From Macrococcus capreoli (GTDB lineage: Bacteria; Bacillota; Bacilli; Staphylococcales; Staphylococcaceae), in NCBI RefSeq assembly GCF_025628935.1, contig NZ_JAOTIS010000014.1:1-64000 (forward strand): a DNA stretch of 64,000 bases, in the 5' to 3' direction. Below, piece by piece: positions 24,267 through 33,395 of the stretch (positions within the stretch are counted from its first letter, which is position 1; each line of letters starts with the position of its first letter). The notes beneath the pieces were generated by a model, which saw nothing but the letters and a program-made list of their open reading frames with translations, was not told the origin of the DNA and searched no databases. The translations under genes were made by a program, and so were the position numbers.

Positions 24267-24629
24267 TTGACTTTTAGATATATGAAATTATCGGATGAAC
24301 ACTATCGACATGTATTGTTAAGATTCGGAGATTTCTTTGAAGACTTTAGATGTTTTGTTGAGACGAGTAAAGCGATGACGGATGAACTGAAGATTCCAGT
24401 AGATAAAGATGATTCTTATACACGATATTTAATCCGACTTTTTGTGATAGCAGAGGAGTTATCTGGTGAGAAGATTGAAGATCCAAGATGTGATAAGACG
24501 ATAGAGATGATTACAAACGTCGTGAAGGATAAGAATTTCAATCGTTATAATAGTGCCGAAAGTGGTGTGCCGGGTAGAATGTATCAGGCGTATCAGATAT
24601 TTGTTGGAGAAGGATTGACAATAGAGTAA
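24267..24629 (+). CDS. Conserved small cytosolic protein, unknown function
   Basis: 120 residues, mixed helical, with FEDFRCFVETSKAMTDELKI and RYLIRLFVIAEELSGEKIED; no signal peptide or membrane segment. The proposed TTG start at 24267 has AAGGCGGGG at the right distance; the first ATG at 24282 has none. A cre-like palindrome stands just upstream, so carbon catabolite control is likely. A GU-containing hairpin with T7 follows at 24643. I do not recognise the family. Confidence 0.6.
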   Translation: MTFRYMKLSDEHYRHVLLRFGDFFEDFRCFVETSKAMTDELKIPVDKDDSYTRYLIRLFVIAEELSGEKIEDPRCDKTIEMITNVVKDKNFNRYNSAESGVPGRMYQAYQIFVGEGLTIE

Positions 24630-24642
24630 TTTCATTATGTGG

Positions 24643-24676
24643 AACAGGATCAACAGTAGTTGGTCTTGTTTTTTTA
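24643..24676 (+). terminator. Terminator after the 24267 gene
   Basis: ACAGGATCAAC-agta-GTTGGTCTTGT (two G-U pairs) followed by T7. Confidence 0.6.
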
Positions 24677-24766
24677 TGAAGTTTTATAACAAAAAGAGGT
24701 TACGACTTTAATATTAAAGGGTACAAATAATCATTAACACAAAATAAATTGAAAAAGGGTGAAAGT

Positions 24767-25543
24767 ATGGGTAGTGCATTCTTTTGGGGCGCAGTATCAG
24801 GTATTGCAGTATTACTTGGTGCATTGATTAGTATGATTGTTGATATTCCGAAGAAAATATTAGGCTTTATTATGGCATTTGGGGTCGGGATATTGATTGG
24901 AGCAGCGACATTTGAATTGTTGCAGGATGCGTTAGAGAAGAGTCATTTCATTAATACAGTCATTGGATTTATAGCTGGGGCGCTTACCTTTACGATACTG
25001 GAAGCGTTAATTTCACATCATGGTGGTAAACATCGAAAAAGATCAAACCAACATGAATTGAATCAGGAAGATTTACCTGAACAACAACATAAGCAAAGTG
25101 ATGGTGACGGTAATTCTGGATTAGGGATCTTTATAGGAACGGTGATGGATGCGATACCAGAATCGATGATGTTAGGGATGAGTTTAATCGGTGGTAAAGG
25201 TGTCAGTATGTTATTGCTGATTGCAATTTTCATTAGTAATATTCCTGAAGGATTATCGAGTACGACAGGGATGTTGAAGAGTGGCCAATCTAAAATGAAA
25301 ATAATAACGCTATTTGGTGTTGTGACGCTCGTTGCTGCTTTTAGCGCACTGTTTGGTTATGTGTTCCTGGATCACGCGAGTCTAGGGATTATTTCAATGT
25401 TATCGAGTTTTGCAGCAGGTGGTATTATTACGATGATTGGTTCAACAATGATGCCGGAAGCATACGAAGACGGTGGCGGACTAGTAGGACTCATGACAGC
25501 GTTTGGCGTGATTACGTCAGTGTTATTAGATCAGTTAGGGTAA
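24767..25543 (+). CDS. ZIP-family metal transporter
   Basis: 258 residues with eight predicted membrane helices. The cytosolic loop after helix 3 is histidine-rich (SHHGGKHRKRSNQHELNQED), as in ZIP proteins. Helix 4 has MDAIPESMMLGMS and helix 5 ISNIPEGLSSTTG, where the conserved metal-site residues of the family are found, although helix 4 has Asp-Ala in place of the more usual His-Asn. The start is ATG 24767 behind AAAAAGGG; an in-frame TTG at 24749 lies in front of it. Likely substrate is a divalent metal such as zinc; direction and specificity cannot be read from the sequence. Confidence 0.75.
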   Translation: MGSAFFWGAVSGIAVLLGALISMIVDIPKKILGFIMAFGVGILIGAATFELLQDALEKSHFINTVIGFIAGALTFTILEALISHHGGKHRKRSNQHELNQEDLPEQQHKQSDGDGNSGLGIFIGTVMDAIPESMMLGMSLIGGKGVSMLLLIAIFISNIPEGLSSTTGMLKSGQSKMKIITLFGVVTLVAAFSALFGYVFLDHASLGIISMLSSFAAGGIITMIGSTMMPEAYEDGGGLVGLMTAFGVITSVLLDQLG

Positions 25544-25746
25544 ATTCAAATTTATTAAATATAGTTTTGAGTGATGAGCCAGATAGAATACATTAGATGT
25601 GTTAAATAATGGTCTTTATTGATTAACAGTGGAATAATATTGTGAATAAAATATCGTCTCACTATGTATAATATTATTGAGCGAAAAATGTATATTTTAT
25701 ATAATTTTTACATATTAATAGAAGCCAAATTGATTCTATAAGATTG

Positions 25747-25786
25747 AAGACAAACTCACAATTCAAAAATGAGTTTGTCTTTTTTC
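25747..25786. terminator. Hairpin GACAAACTCA/TGAGTTTGTC with T6
   Basis: It stands at the 3' end of the transposase remnant, also pointing towards the plus strand. It is the usual terminal hairpin next to IS1182-type transposase ends. From 25544 to 25746 I see nothing else. Confidence 0.6.
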
Positions 25787-26330
25787 TTCGAAATATAATG
25801 AAATTCTAAAAAAATTAGCAAAATATCCAGGCTATCCTGCAGATAATTTGCTAATTTCTTTAAATTAATGCATGCAAAAATAAGCGTGGTCTCCATGGCG
25901 ACTTTTTGAATCCCTTTATGCTTAGTCCATTTTAAACCATGCTGCTCTTTGGTATCAGCAAATCGTCTTTCTATCGTTTGACTACGCAATTTATATATAG
26001 ATTTTATTGTATCTATAAAACTCAAGTTATCAACAACATCAAGATATTCTTGCCAAATATGCCTTGTAACTATTTTTTCTGTTCTTTAGTTTTCGAACAT
26101 TTATTAAGTAACGGGCAATTCTTACACTCATTTGGATTTGAAATATATAAATGATATCCGTCACTGTCTGTTCTCTGATAGTTCAACATTTGATTATTAG
26201 GACAAATATAGAAATCATAAAATTCGTCATATGCAAACTCATTTTTATTCATCAGGTCCTTTGGACCCATCGGACGTTTATATGGCATTGCTGGAATTAT
26301 TTCTTTGCTCAATAAGTATTTTGCATTGTT
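25756..26330 (-). mobile_element. IS1182-family (IS1272-like) transposase remnant
   Basis: The minus strand encodes MPYKRPMGPKDLMNKNEFAY and CPNNQMLNYQRTDSDGYHLY with CKNCPLLNKCSK, the cysteine-rich middle of IS1182 transposases. After a frameshift at about 26070 (GAAAAAATAG) comes IVTRHIWQEYLDVVDNL and then RSQTIERRFADTKEQHGLKW with the catalytic-glutamate region. The N-terminal half is missing: similarity stops at about 26330. A further hairpin, ACTGTAG...CTACAGT (26336-26376), similar to IS1182-type ends, follows immediately, so two insertions may have recombined. The element is dead. It marks the left edge of the restriction-modification island. Confidence 0.8.
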
Positions 26331-26697
26331 TTATCAAAAAAAGACTGTAGGCTTCATCGCCGAAGGAGACTTTGTCTACAGTATGAGACCTTTAAGAGTC
26401 TTATTTTTGTTGTATTTATTAGCTATTACATTATTGATACACTTAATTATAAGGCTTTAAAGATTGTAAATTAATAAAAATGTTTTTTTAGTAGGTATTA
26501 AACTATATAGAATGGTATTTTATATTGAAACAATAACAAAATTAGAGTAAAATTGAATGATTTATATAAGCATATGATATAGAAAATATAAATAAATTAC
26601 GTATAATAACAAATGAAGCTTGTATAAAACGATATACTTTATTTGAAAAATAGTTGTTTTTGATTTTTACATTAATGATTTTAAATAGGAGAAAAGT

Positions 26698-27939
26698 ATG
26701 AAAAAAAAACTTAAAGCTATTGATTTATTTGCAGGCTGTGGCGGTTTATCTGAAGGATTTTTACAGTCTGATAAATATGAATTTTTAGCACATGTCGAAT
26801 GGGAACTCCCAATGGTTAATACATTAAGAGAAAATTTAGAGAAAAGATGGGGGCATAGCAACCAAGATACTATTAATAGAGTAATACATTTTGATATTCA
26901 AAAAACTGATGAATTAATAAATGGCAATTGGTCTGAAAATACTAAAATGTTATATGAAAAAACAAATGGAAATCCTGTTAAGGAAGGTGGCTTAAAGAAA
27001 CTAATTGGTAAGGATCAGGTCGACGTCATTATTGGTGGCCCACCTTGTCAAGCATATTCTATCGCAGGCAGAGCACAAGATCCAGACTCTATGCAAAATG
27101 ACTATAGAAATTATTTATTTGAAAGCTTTGTAAAGGTTGTTGATAAATTCAAACCTAAAGTTTTTGTATTTGAGAATGTTCCAGGAATTTTAAGTGCAAA
27201 GCCAGGTGGGACGTCTGTTTTAGAAAGAATTTACCAGGCTTTTCATGAAATTGGTTACGAAATTCGTGAATCAGGGAATATGAAAAATTCAGTTTATACT
27301 TCTGCTGATTATAAAGTACCTCAAGAAAGAAAAAGGGTTATAATTCTAGGTGTTTTAAAGGATAGTGAATTAGATTTGGAGAATTTTTACAACGTTTTAG
27401 ATTCACTTAAATCATCAGAAAAAAAGTTAACAGTTAGAGATGCTATATATAATTTTCCGAAATTTTTTCCATTGGATTCTATAGTTAGGATTGGAAATAA
27501 AAATATATCTCATGGTTTTACTGATGAAAACAATTTAGACCTACATATTCCTAGGTATCACAATAAGAGAGATATGGATATATTTGAAGAATGGATCAAT
27601 AACAATATGAATAAATTAAGTACAAAGGAAAAATTAGAATATTATTATTCTAAAACAGGGAAAAAATCTAATCATAGTAAATATAGGAATTTAGAATGGG
27701 ATAAACCTTCTCCAACAATTGTTTCTCATCTTTATAAAGATGGATTAATGTTCATCCACCCGGATTCAGAACAAAAAAGATCGATTACAATAAGAGAAGC
27801 TGCTTCTCTTCAAACATTTCCAAATGATTATATTTTTGTGGGATCTAGTGCTTATTGTTTTAAAATGATTGGAAATGCGGTTCCAGTAAATTTTTCGAAA
27901 TTTATTGGTTTGGCAGTATGGCAGTTTATAAAGGAGTAA
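26698..27939 (+). CDS. DNA (cytosine-5) methyltransferase
   Basis: 413 residues. Motif I AIDLFAGCGGLSEGF, motif IV GGPPCQAYSIAGRAQD with the catalytic cysteine, motif VI VFVFENVPGIL, motif VIII VPQERKRVIILG and motif X GNAVPVNFSKFIGL are all present and in order, with a target-recognition region of ~110 residues between VIII and IX. It methylates C5 of cytosine in a specific DNA site. It is the first gene of an operon with a second methyltransferase-like gene, an McrB-like GTPase and a LlaJI-type nuclease, so it is the protecting enzyme. AT content is higher than the backbone and it lies next to an IS remnant, so it was probably acquired. Confidence 0.92.
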   Translation: MKKKLKAIDLFAGCGGLSEGFLQSDKYEFLAHVEWELPMVNTLRENLEKRWGHSNQDTINRVIHFDIQKTDELINGNWSENTKMLYEKTNGNPVKEGGLKKLIGKDQVDVIIGGPPCQAYSIAGRAQDPDSMQNDYRNYLFESFVKVVDKFKPKVFVFENVPGILSAKPGGTSVLERIYQAFHEIGYEIRESGNMKNSVYTSADYKVPQERKRVIILGVLKDSELDLENFYNVLDSLKSSEKKLTVRDAIYNFPKFFPLDSIVRIGNKNISHGFTDENNLDLHIPRYHNKRDMDIFEEWINNNMNKLSTKEKLEYYYSKTGKKSNHSKYRNLEWDKPSPTIVSHLYKDGLMFIHPDSEQKRSITIREAASLQTFPNDYIFVGSSAYCFKMIGNAVPVNFSKFIGLAVWQFIKE

Positions 27940-27946
27940 TATTATA

Positions 27947-28669
27947 ATGAAAAAATTAAATGTTTTAGTAGCATGTGAAGAAAGTCAAACAGTTTGTAAA
28001 GAGTTTAGAAATTTAGGTCATAATGCATATAGCTGCGATATTTTAAAATGTAGTGGAGGTCATCCTGAATGGCATTTTAATCAAGATGTATTTAGTATTA
28101 TAGAAAATAGAGGTGGTTTACTACAAAGTGGAGAAGAAGTATTTTTAGATAAGTGGGATATAATGATTGCTCATCCTCCATGTACGTATTTAGCAGTTAG
28201 TGGAGCTAGATGGTTTTATCATCCAGAGGATAAAAATTTGCCTGTTGAGAAAAGAAGACCCCATCCCAAATTCCCTAATAGGGCACAGGATAGAGAAGAT
28301 GCTGTGAAATTTTTTATGAAATTAGTGAATGCAAATATTGAAAAAATTGCAATAGAAAATCCTGTTGGTACAATTAATACAAGATATAGAAAACCAGATC
28401 AAATTGTACAACCATATCAATTTGGTGATTCAGCATCCAAATCAACTTGTTTGTGGTTAAAGAACTTACCTAAACTTGAACCGACTAATATAGTCGGAAA
28501 AGGTGATTTCGTAATTTTGAGTAGTGGGAAAAAATTGCCCAAATGGTATTCAGATGCTTTAAGTAAGTCTAAAAGTTCCGAAGAGAGAAGAACTTTAAGA
28601 AGTAAAACATTTCCTGGATTTGCGAAAGCAATTGCTACACAATGGAGTAAGGAGGAGTTATATGAATAA
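27947..28669 (+). CDS. Unusual cytosine-methyltransferase-like protein with HPPC motif
   Basis: 240 residues. NVLVACEESQTVCKEFRNLG looks like a SAM-binding start, and IMIAHPPCTYLAVSGARWFY carries HPPC in the place of the PPC catalytic motif of C5 methyltransferases; KIAIENPVGTINTRY would be the ENV motif. The middle and the C-terminal part of a normal enzyme (motifs IX, X and a large recognition domain) are absent. Similar short proteins occur in phages. It sits where LlaJI systems have their second methyltransferase and overlaps the GTPase gene by 8 bp. It could methylate the second strand of an asymmetric site, but that is inference. Confidence 0.7.
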   Translation: MKKLNVLVACEESQTVCKEFRNLGHNAYSCDILKCSGGHPEWHFNQDVFSIIENRGGLLQSGEEVFLDKWDIMIAHPPCTYLAVSGARWFYHPEDKNLPVEKRRPHPKFPNRAQDREDAVKFFMKLVNANIEKIAIENPVGTINTRYRKPDQIVQPYQFGDSASKSTCLWLKNLPKLEPTNIVGKGDFVILSSGKKLPKWYSDALSKSKSSEERRTLRSKTFPGFAKAIATQWSKEELYE

Positions 28670-30119
28670 GTATATAAGAAAACTATTCCCGCATGATATT
28701 AATAAGCAAATAAGCATTACTAAAAAAATACAAAATGATTTTTTTGGTAATGCAGAAGTATTTGAAGTGATAGGAATGAGGTCTGGCAAGAATGGTAAAA
28801 TAACAATTTTATCTGCAACAGATCCAAGGTTTGGTGGTGATATAAAAAAGATTTTGAGTGAAGAAGGAAATTTTTCTGAAGAGGATATTATAATATTCAC
28901 GAAAAATGGTAGTAGCAAGTATTTTATTGAATTAATCACTAAGGATAGTGATTCTTATAATATTTTTAATTCATTTTTTAATAATAATGAAAGACATTCG
29001 TTATTATTTTTTGATGAAGAGAATGAACAAGATAATGAAGATGAAAATAAAAATAGAGTATTAAAGGGTAAACAAAGAATATTTTTTGGAGCGCCTGGTA
29101 CGGGTAAAAGTTATAAATTAAACTGTGAAGCAAAAGATGATTTTAAACATAATTATGATAGAGTCACTTTTCATCCGAATTATTCGTATGGAAATTTTGT
29201 TGGTTCTTTTAAACCTTTCCCTAAAATAAAATATACAGCCTCTAATGAAATTAAAACAGATGAAGATGGAAATATAATTGAGACAATTACATATGATTTC
29301 ATACCAGGAATATTAATCAAGGTTCTAGAACGTTCGTATCGTAATGTTCATAATGATTATTTGTTAATTATTGAAGAGATAAATAGAGCAAATGTTTCTG
29401 CAGTTTTCGGAGACTTATTTCAGCTTTTGGATAGAGACAATAATGGAGAAAGTGAATACTACATTAGTACTTCCAAAGAATTACAGTCATATTTAAAGAG
29501 AGAACATACAAAAGAACCATTTGATCCATCTGTTGTAAAAAAATTGGGAGAAAATTTTGAAAAACTTTATTTTCCCTCCAATTTATTTATTTGGGCTACG
29601 ATGAATAGTGCCGATCAAGGAGTCATGCCTCTTGATACTGCTTTTAAAAGAAGATGGGATTTTGAATACTTGGGAATTAATGAAACAGCTGATGAAAATA
29701 GAGAATTATTTGAAAATTATTTTATGAAAATTAATTCTACAGAAAAGGTAAAGTGGGATACTTTTAGAAGAAATATTAATGAAAGATTATCAAAATTGAA
29801 TATTCCTGAAGATAAATTATTAGGCCCCTACTTTATCTCTAAATCTGTGTTAGAATCTGATGATATTCAAAATGTTACAAATGTAATTAAAAATAAAGTA
29901 TTAATGTATCTATATGACGATGCAGCAAAAGCATATCGAAATATTTTATTTGCTGAAGGAAATCATTCTACTTTTTCGGCTTTGTGTAGAAGTTTTGAAG
30001 AAAATGCCTTAGATATTTTCAAGGAACGTATTCAGATTGAATCAAGTGAGATCATTTCTGTTAATTTCAACAATGTGAATGTAGAAGAAAAAAATAATGA
30101 AAATAGTGAATTATCTTGA
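28662..30119 (+). CDS. McrB-like AAA+ GTPase subunit of a LlaJI-type restriction enzyme (R1)
   Basis: 485 residues from ATG 28662 (GGAGGAG upstream; it overlaps the previous gene by 8 bp). The N-terminal ~120 residues are a probable DNA-binding domain (EVFEVIGMRSGKNGKITILS). The AAA+ domain follows: Walker A FFGAPGTGKSYKL, Walker B YLLIIEEINRANVSAVFGDL, and the McrB signature ATMNSADQGV, then the arginine-finger region DTAFKRRWDFEYLG. McrB-type subunits use GTP for translocation and form hexamers that activate the nuclease partner. The next gene starts within its stop codon. It corresponds to LlaJI.R1 of Lactococcus by order and domain content. Confidence 0.88.
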   Translation: MNKYIRKLFPHDINKQISITKKIQNDFFGNAEVFEVIGMRSGKNGKITILSATDPRFGGDIKKILSEEGNFSEEDIIIFTKNGSSKYFIELITKDSDSYNIFNSFFNNNERHSLLFFDEENEQDNEDENKNRVLKGKQRIFFGAPGTGKSYKLNCEAKDDFKHNYDRVTFHPNYSYGNFVGSFKPFPKIKYTASNEIKTDEDGNIIETITYDFIPGILIKVLERSYRNVHNDYLLIIEEINRANVSAVFGDLFQLLDRDNNGESEYYISTSKELQSYLKREHTKEPFDPSVVKKLGENFEKLYFPSNLFIWATMNSADQGVMPLDTAFKRRWDFEYLGINETADENRELFENYFMKINSTEKVKWDTFRRNINERLSKLNIPEDKLLGPYFISKSVLESDDIQNVTNVIKNKVLMYLYDDAAKAYRNILFAEGNHSTFSALCRSFEENALDIFKERIQIESSEIISVNFNNVNVEEKNNENSELS

Positions 30120-31516
30120 AAATAAAATTAGTTAAAGAATTGAAGCCTTATTCAGTTTCTGAACTCAATAATATTTTTGAAGAAGAAGATTACTTTGAAG
30201 ATATAATAAAAAGTTTGTCTATTATGAATATATTAAGACAAATAAACAAAGAGTCCTCAGATTTTGAATTAGAAGACTTAATAGATGTTGAAAATTTAAC
30301 AGATATAAATGAAATAGACGGAAACATGTATGTTTTTAGGTTTGTTGGCATTATTTATATAAATGAAATTTGTTTAGTAAGTTATCCTAAATACATTTCT
30401 AATATTACTCAAGACAAGAAAAATAATTTTGAAATTATTAAATTAATCATTTCAGTTATTAGGAAGTATAACAGTAAATCACAAAGAATAAATTTTGGAA
30501 AAGAAGAAATTAATAATTTTAATCTTTTAGCGACTGGCTTAGAAATAATTGAAGATTATTTTGAAAGTGGATTATATAGAAACGATAAAGAAATTATAGA
30601 TAATAATACTGACGGTGAAATATTGTGGGATAAGACAATTAATGAAACAAGTATAATTTTGGTTGATAATTTTCCCTTTTATTTTGATACTTATCATAGA
30701 AACCAAATTGATAATAACTCTGATTTTTTTACAATTCTACATTCTGCTATTATTAATGATATTAATATAAAGTTAAAAGAAATATTTGAGCTTATTGGGT
30801 TTGAGAGTATCTATTTAGATGCTGAAGATTTAGATTTTAACAATAGAGAATATATACTGTATAAAATCAATCAAGAATATTCACAACAATTTATTACTTC
30901 AAAACAAAAAAAATTATTATTAATGAAAAAGTATATTAATAATGAAGAAGGAAGTAATGTTGCCGAAAAAATATCTTTTGTGGGTACAAATCACTTCAAT
31001 CTAATATGGGAAGATGTATGTAGTGTCGTAAATAATAACAGTAATAAAAAATCATTAAAGGAATTAGGTCTAAAATTTAAAAATGGTGGAGATTCTATGA
31101 ATCTTTCTGATGTAATATCACGTCCAAAATGGACGCCCAATAGTAAAAATATCACGCATACAGCACAAAGCACACTTATTCCAGATATTATCACAATTAA
31201 AGACGGTAATCTTTTTATTTTTGATGCTAAATATTATAAGATGACTCTAGATGATAAAGGTGTTAGAAACCATCCGGGTATTAGTGATGTTACAAAACAA
31301 TATCTGTATGAATTATCATACAAAGCTTTTGCTGAAGAAAACGGATTAAATATTGTTAAAAATGCTTTTTTATTACCTTCAGAGTATGACGAAGAAGTAA
31401 ATTTGGGTACTGTTGATTTAGATATCTTCTCTTTATTAACAGAAACTACTTTTAATGAAATTGAAGTTATTTTAGTTTCGGCTAATAATTATTATAGAGA
31501 GTATTTACTTAAATGA
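30116..31516 (+). CDS. LlaJI-family restriction endonuclease subunit (R2)
   Basis: 466 residues. The TTG start overlaps the previous stop (TTGA), with no separate ribosome binding site, so translation is coupled. The long N-terminal part is Asn/Ile-rich without recognisable motif. The C-terminal nuclease domain has the PD-(D/E)XK layout: STLIPDIITIKDGNLFIFDA followed by KYYKMTL, i.e. Asp...Asp-Ala-Lys. That and the GTPase partner match the RE_LlaJI / McrC type. It cuts DNA lacking, or possibly carrying, the cognate methylation together with the GTPase. Very low GC. Confidence 0.85.
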   Translation: MKIKLVKELKPYSVSELNNIFEEEDYFEDIIKSLSIMNILRQINKESSDFELEDLIDVENLTDINEIDGNMYVFRFVGIIYINEICLVSYPKYISNITQDKKNNFEIIKLIISVIRKYNSKSQRINFGKEEINNFNLLATGLEIIEDYFESGLYRNDKEIIDNNTDGEILWDKTINETSIILVDNFPFYFDTYHRNQIDNNSDFFTILHSAIINDINIKLKEIFELIGFESIYLDAEDLDFNNREYILYKINQEYSQQFITSKQKKLLLMKKYINNEEGSNVAEKISFVGTNHFNLIWEDVCSVVNNNSNKKSLKELGLKFKNGGDSMNLSDVISRPKWTPNSKNITHTAQSTLIPDIITIKDGNLFIFDAKYYKMTLDDKGVRNHPGISDVTKQYLYELSYKAFAEENGLNIVKNAFLLPSEYDEEVNLGTVDLDIFSLLTETTFNEIEVILVSANNYYREYLLK

Positions 31517-31632
31517 TAAATATTACCGTTTTTATGTTAAATTTATTTATTAAATCAAAATTAATCTATGATTATAATGTTTTATTTATGTGAATTTTTA
31601 AAAATAAATTTAATATTTAATGAGGTGATATT

Positions 31633-32049
31633 ATGGATGTTCATACTAAAGAACAACGTCGCTATAATATGCAAAAGATTGCCGGGAAAAATACGAAGCC
31701 TGAAGAGATTGTTCGTAAATTTTTATATCATAAAGGTTTAAGGTATAAGAAAAATGATATTAATTTACCGGGCAAACCGGATTTGTATATTTCTAAATAT
31801 AACGTGGCCATATTTGTAAACGGATGTTTTTGGCATGTCCATAATTGCGATTTATTTGTCATGCCTAAGTCTAACCAGGAATTTTGGCAAAAAAAATTAG
31901 AAGCCAATGTTGCAAGAGATGAAATAAATATTAATAAACTTAATGAAATGGGTATTAGAGTGATTGTAGTTTGGGAATGTGGATTGAAGAAGAATAATAG
32001 AGAAGAAACATTAAATGATTTATACCACATGATCATCGACAATTTATAA
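31633..32049 (+). CDS. vsr: Very short patch repair endonuclease
   Basis: 138 residues, typical length. MDVHTKEQRRYNMQKIAGKN and NTKPEEIVRKFLYHKGLRYK form the N-terminal DNA-binding part; the core LPGKPDLYISKYNVAIFVNG plus CFWHVHNCDLF contains the metal-binding Asp and the zinc-binding Cys/His residues. Vsr nicks beside T in T:G mismatches that arise from deamination of 5-methylcytosine, so it belongs functionally with the C5 methyltransferase upstream. It has its own good ribosome binding site (GAGGTGATATT), is separated by 116 bp from the endonuclease gene, and has a higher GC content than that gene. Confidence 0.93.
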   Translation: MDVHTKEQRRYNMQKIAGKNTKPEEIVRKFLYHKGLRYKKNDINLPGKPDLYISKYNVAIFVNGCFWHVHNCDLFVMPKSNQEFWQKKLEANVARDEININKLNEMGIRVIVVWECGLKKNNREETLNDLYHMIIDNL

Positions 32050-32085
32050 GAGCATTGGACCGAGTGTCTAATGCTCATTTTTTTT
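32049..32085. terminator. Terminator between vsr and the XRE gene
   Basis: GAGCATTGGA-ccgagtg-TCTAATGCTC then T8. It overlaps the last codons of the XRE gene on the other strand. Confidence 0.75.
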
Positions 32086-32307
32086 ATTGCGTCTATTTCT
32101 TTTCGGAATAACAATTAATTGCTCTATCGATATCGAGAATAAACCTGCAATCTTCCAAAGCTCTACCGCAGTAACTGCTCTTTCACCATTTTCAAGTTTT
32201 GAATAAGACGATTCCGAAATATTTAAATACGACGCAACTTCTTTACTTTTATACTCTAGATTTTCGCGGTGCCATTTAATTGCTGCTGCGATTTCTTCAT
32301 TTGTCAT
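32068..32307 (-). CDS. XRE-family HTH regulator
   Basis: 79 residues: a single Cro/C1-type helix-turn-helix (SKEVASYLNISESSYSKLEN, GERAVTAVELWKIAGLFSIS) with a short basic tail. It is convergent with vsr at the right end of the restriction island. The size and lone-HTH layout fit controller-type or antitoxin-type regulators. A perfect 8-bp inverted repeat with 5-bp spacer covers its ribosome binding site, so it probably represses itself. Whether it also controls the methyltransferase operon is not shown: I see no copy of that palindrome before 26,698. Confidence 0.82.
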   Translation of the reverse strand: MTNEEIAAAIKWHRENLEYKSKEVASYLNISESSYSKLENGERAVTAVELWKIAGLFSISIEQLIVIPKRNRRNKKNEH

Positions 32308-32312
32308 ATTAT

Positions 32313-32333
32313 TTCACCTTCTCGTAAGGTGAA
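32313..32333 (-). promoter_or_regulatory. Inverted repeat over the ribosome binding site of the XRE gene
   Basis: TTCACCTT-ctcgt-AAGGTGAA is a perfect palindrome; its minus-strand AAGGTGA is the Shine-Dalgarno sequence 6 nt before the ATG at 32307. It could act as operator or as an mRNA hairpin that hides the site. Confidence 0.65.
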
Positions 32334-32581
32334 AATATCAAATGATTTTAATGAAATGATATTTCTGTCGAACTTCGCAATAATCCCCAAAAAGATTCCA
32401 AAGTAATATATAATAATGAGTTTGTCTTTAAACCTATTTCAAATAATATTTCATCACAACCTACATATTATACCAAAAGAACATCAAAATATGTGTAATT
32501 TTTCAATTTTAGAAAATTAATTCGTATACTCTACATAATTTTATATGATAGATTAAGAACCAACACCAAGGAGGTGACACC

Positions 32582-32830
32582 ATGGATTTTGAGCTTGATC
32601 AAATACAGAATGTGTTAGTAACGATACAAGACCATCCAGATGCTGACTATTACGGTTACTTTAAAGACGACGACATCATTTTCATCTTACTCGAGATGGG
32701 ACTAGTGGAATTCAAGTTCAATGTCTTATTAGATAAACGTATATTTGAACCTGAATTAAAGATTGAAGTAACGAAAAAGGGGAGACTCTTTATTACGGCA
32801 TATATGAATAAAGTGAAATATAAATTATAA
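32582..32830 (+). CDS. Small conserved acidic protein, unknown function
   Basis: 82 residues with excellent AAGGAGGTGA upstream of the ATG. It is soluble and acidic in its first half (MDFELDQIQNVLVTIQDHPD), beta-rich in the middle (IIFILLEMGLVEFKFNVLLD) and ends KVKYKL. A short hairpin (GGCTGCA/TGCAGTC) with T5 follows at 32832. No family recognised. The spacer 32334-32581 before it holds no gene that I can see. Confidence 0.6.
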   Translation: MDFELDQIQNVLVTIQDHPDADYYGYFKDDDIIFILLEMGLVEFKFNVLLDKRIFEPELKIEVTKKGRLFITAYMNKVKYKL

Positions 32831-32907
32831 AGGCTGCACATGCAGTCTTTTTGTATTTATTAGGTAACATTATTATATAATGATAGAGAGGAGTAGGGGG
32901 GAATATT

Positions 32908-33324
32908 ATGATTAACGCCATAAATCACATCACATTTTCAGTTGCTAATTTAGAACGTTCTATTTACTTTTATCAGAATATATTAGAAGGTAAGTTATTG
33001 ATGAAAGGGCGCACATCCGCTTACCTAGATATTGGTGGTATGTGGATTGCATTGAATGTTGAAACAGATGTTCAACGATTTGAGATTAATCCAACATATA
33101 CACATATCGCGTTTTCAATCGATGAACAGGACTTTTCATACTGGATGGAGAAATTCGAGAAAGAAAATGTTAATTTATTGGAAAGTAGAGCAAGAAGTAA
33201 GGAAGATAAGTTATCAATTTATTTCACTGATCCGGATGGTCACCGTTTAGAATTACATACGGGTACTTTAGAAGACCGCTTGCAATATTATAAGGAACAA
33301 AAGCCTCATATAAAAATATATTAA
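32908..33324 (+). CDS. fosB: FosB-type bacillithiol transferase (fosfomycin resistance)
   Basis: 138 residues, glyoxalase/VOC fold. INHITFSVANLERSIYFYQN contains the first metal-binding His, YTHIAFSIDEQDFSYWME the second, and YFTDPDGHRLELHTGTLEDR the metal-binding Glu region. The ending RLQYYKEQKPHIKIY is that of FosB. It opens the epoxide of fosfomycin by adding bacillithiol with a divalent metal. Chromosomal fosB genes are common in staphylococci and relatives. AGGGGGGAA precedes the ATG at 32908. It stands alone and ends at a bidirectional terminator. Confidence 0.9.
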   Translation: MINAINHITFSVANLERSIYFYQNILEGKLLMKGRTSAYLDIGGMWIALNVETDVQRFEINPTYTHIAFSIDEQDFSYWMEKFEKENVNLLESRARSKEDKLSIYFTDPDGHRLELHTGTLEDRLQYYKEQKPHIKIY

Positions 33325-33326
33325 AT

Positions 33327-33369
33327 AAAATGCCGGACTTACACTTGGAATAAGTCTGGCATTTTATTG
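33327..33369. terminator. Bidirectional terminator between fosB and the small S-box gene
   Basis: AAAATGCCGGACTTA-cacttggaa-TAAGTCTGGCATTTT with A and T tracts outside. Confidence 0.85.
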
Positions 33370-33395
33370 TTATTTGATATTAATTAATAATGCAT

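Noticed and set aside
25756-26330. Functional insertion sequence
   Set aside because: The transposase lacks its N-terminal half and is frameshifted; no pair of terminal inverted repeats is visible.
32416-32429. Second IS end at the right edge of the restriction island
   Set aside because: Only the 14-mer ATGAGTTTGTCTTT is shared with the transposase-side hairpin at 25769-25782; that is too short in AT-rich DNA to claim a flanking pair.
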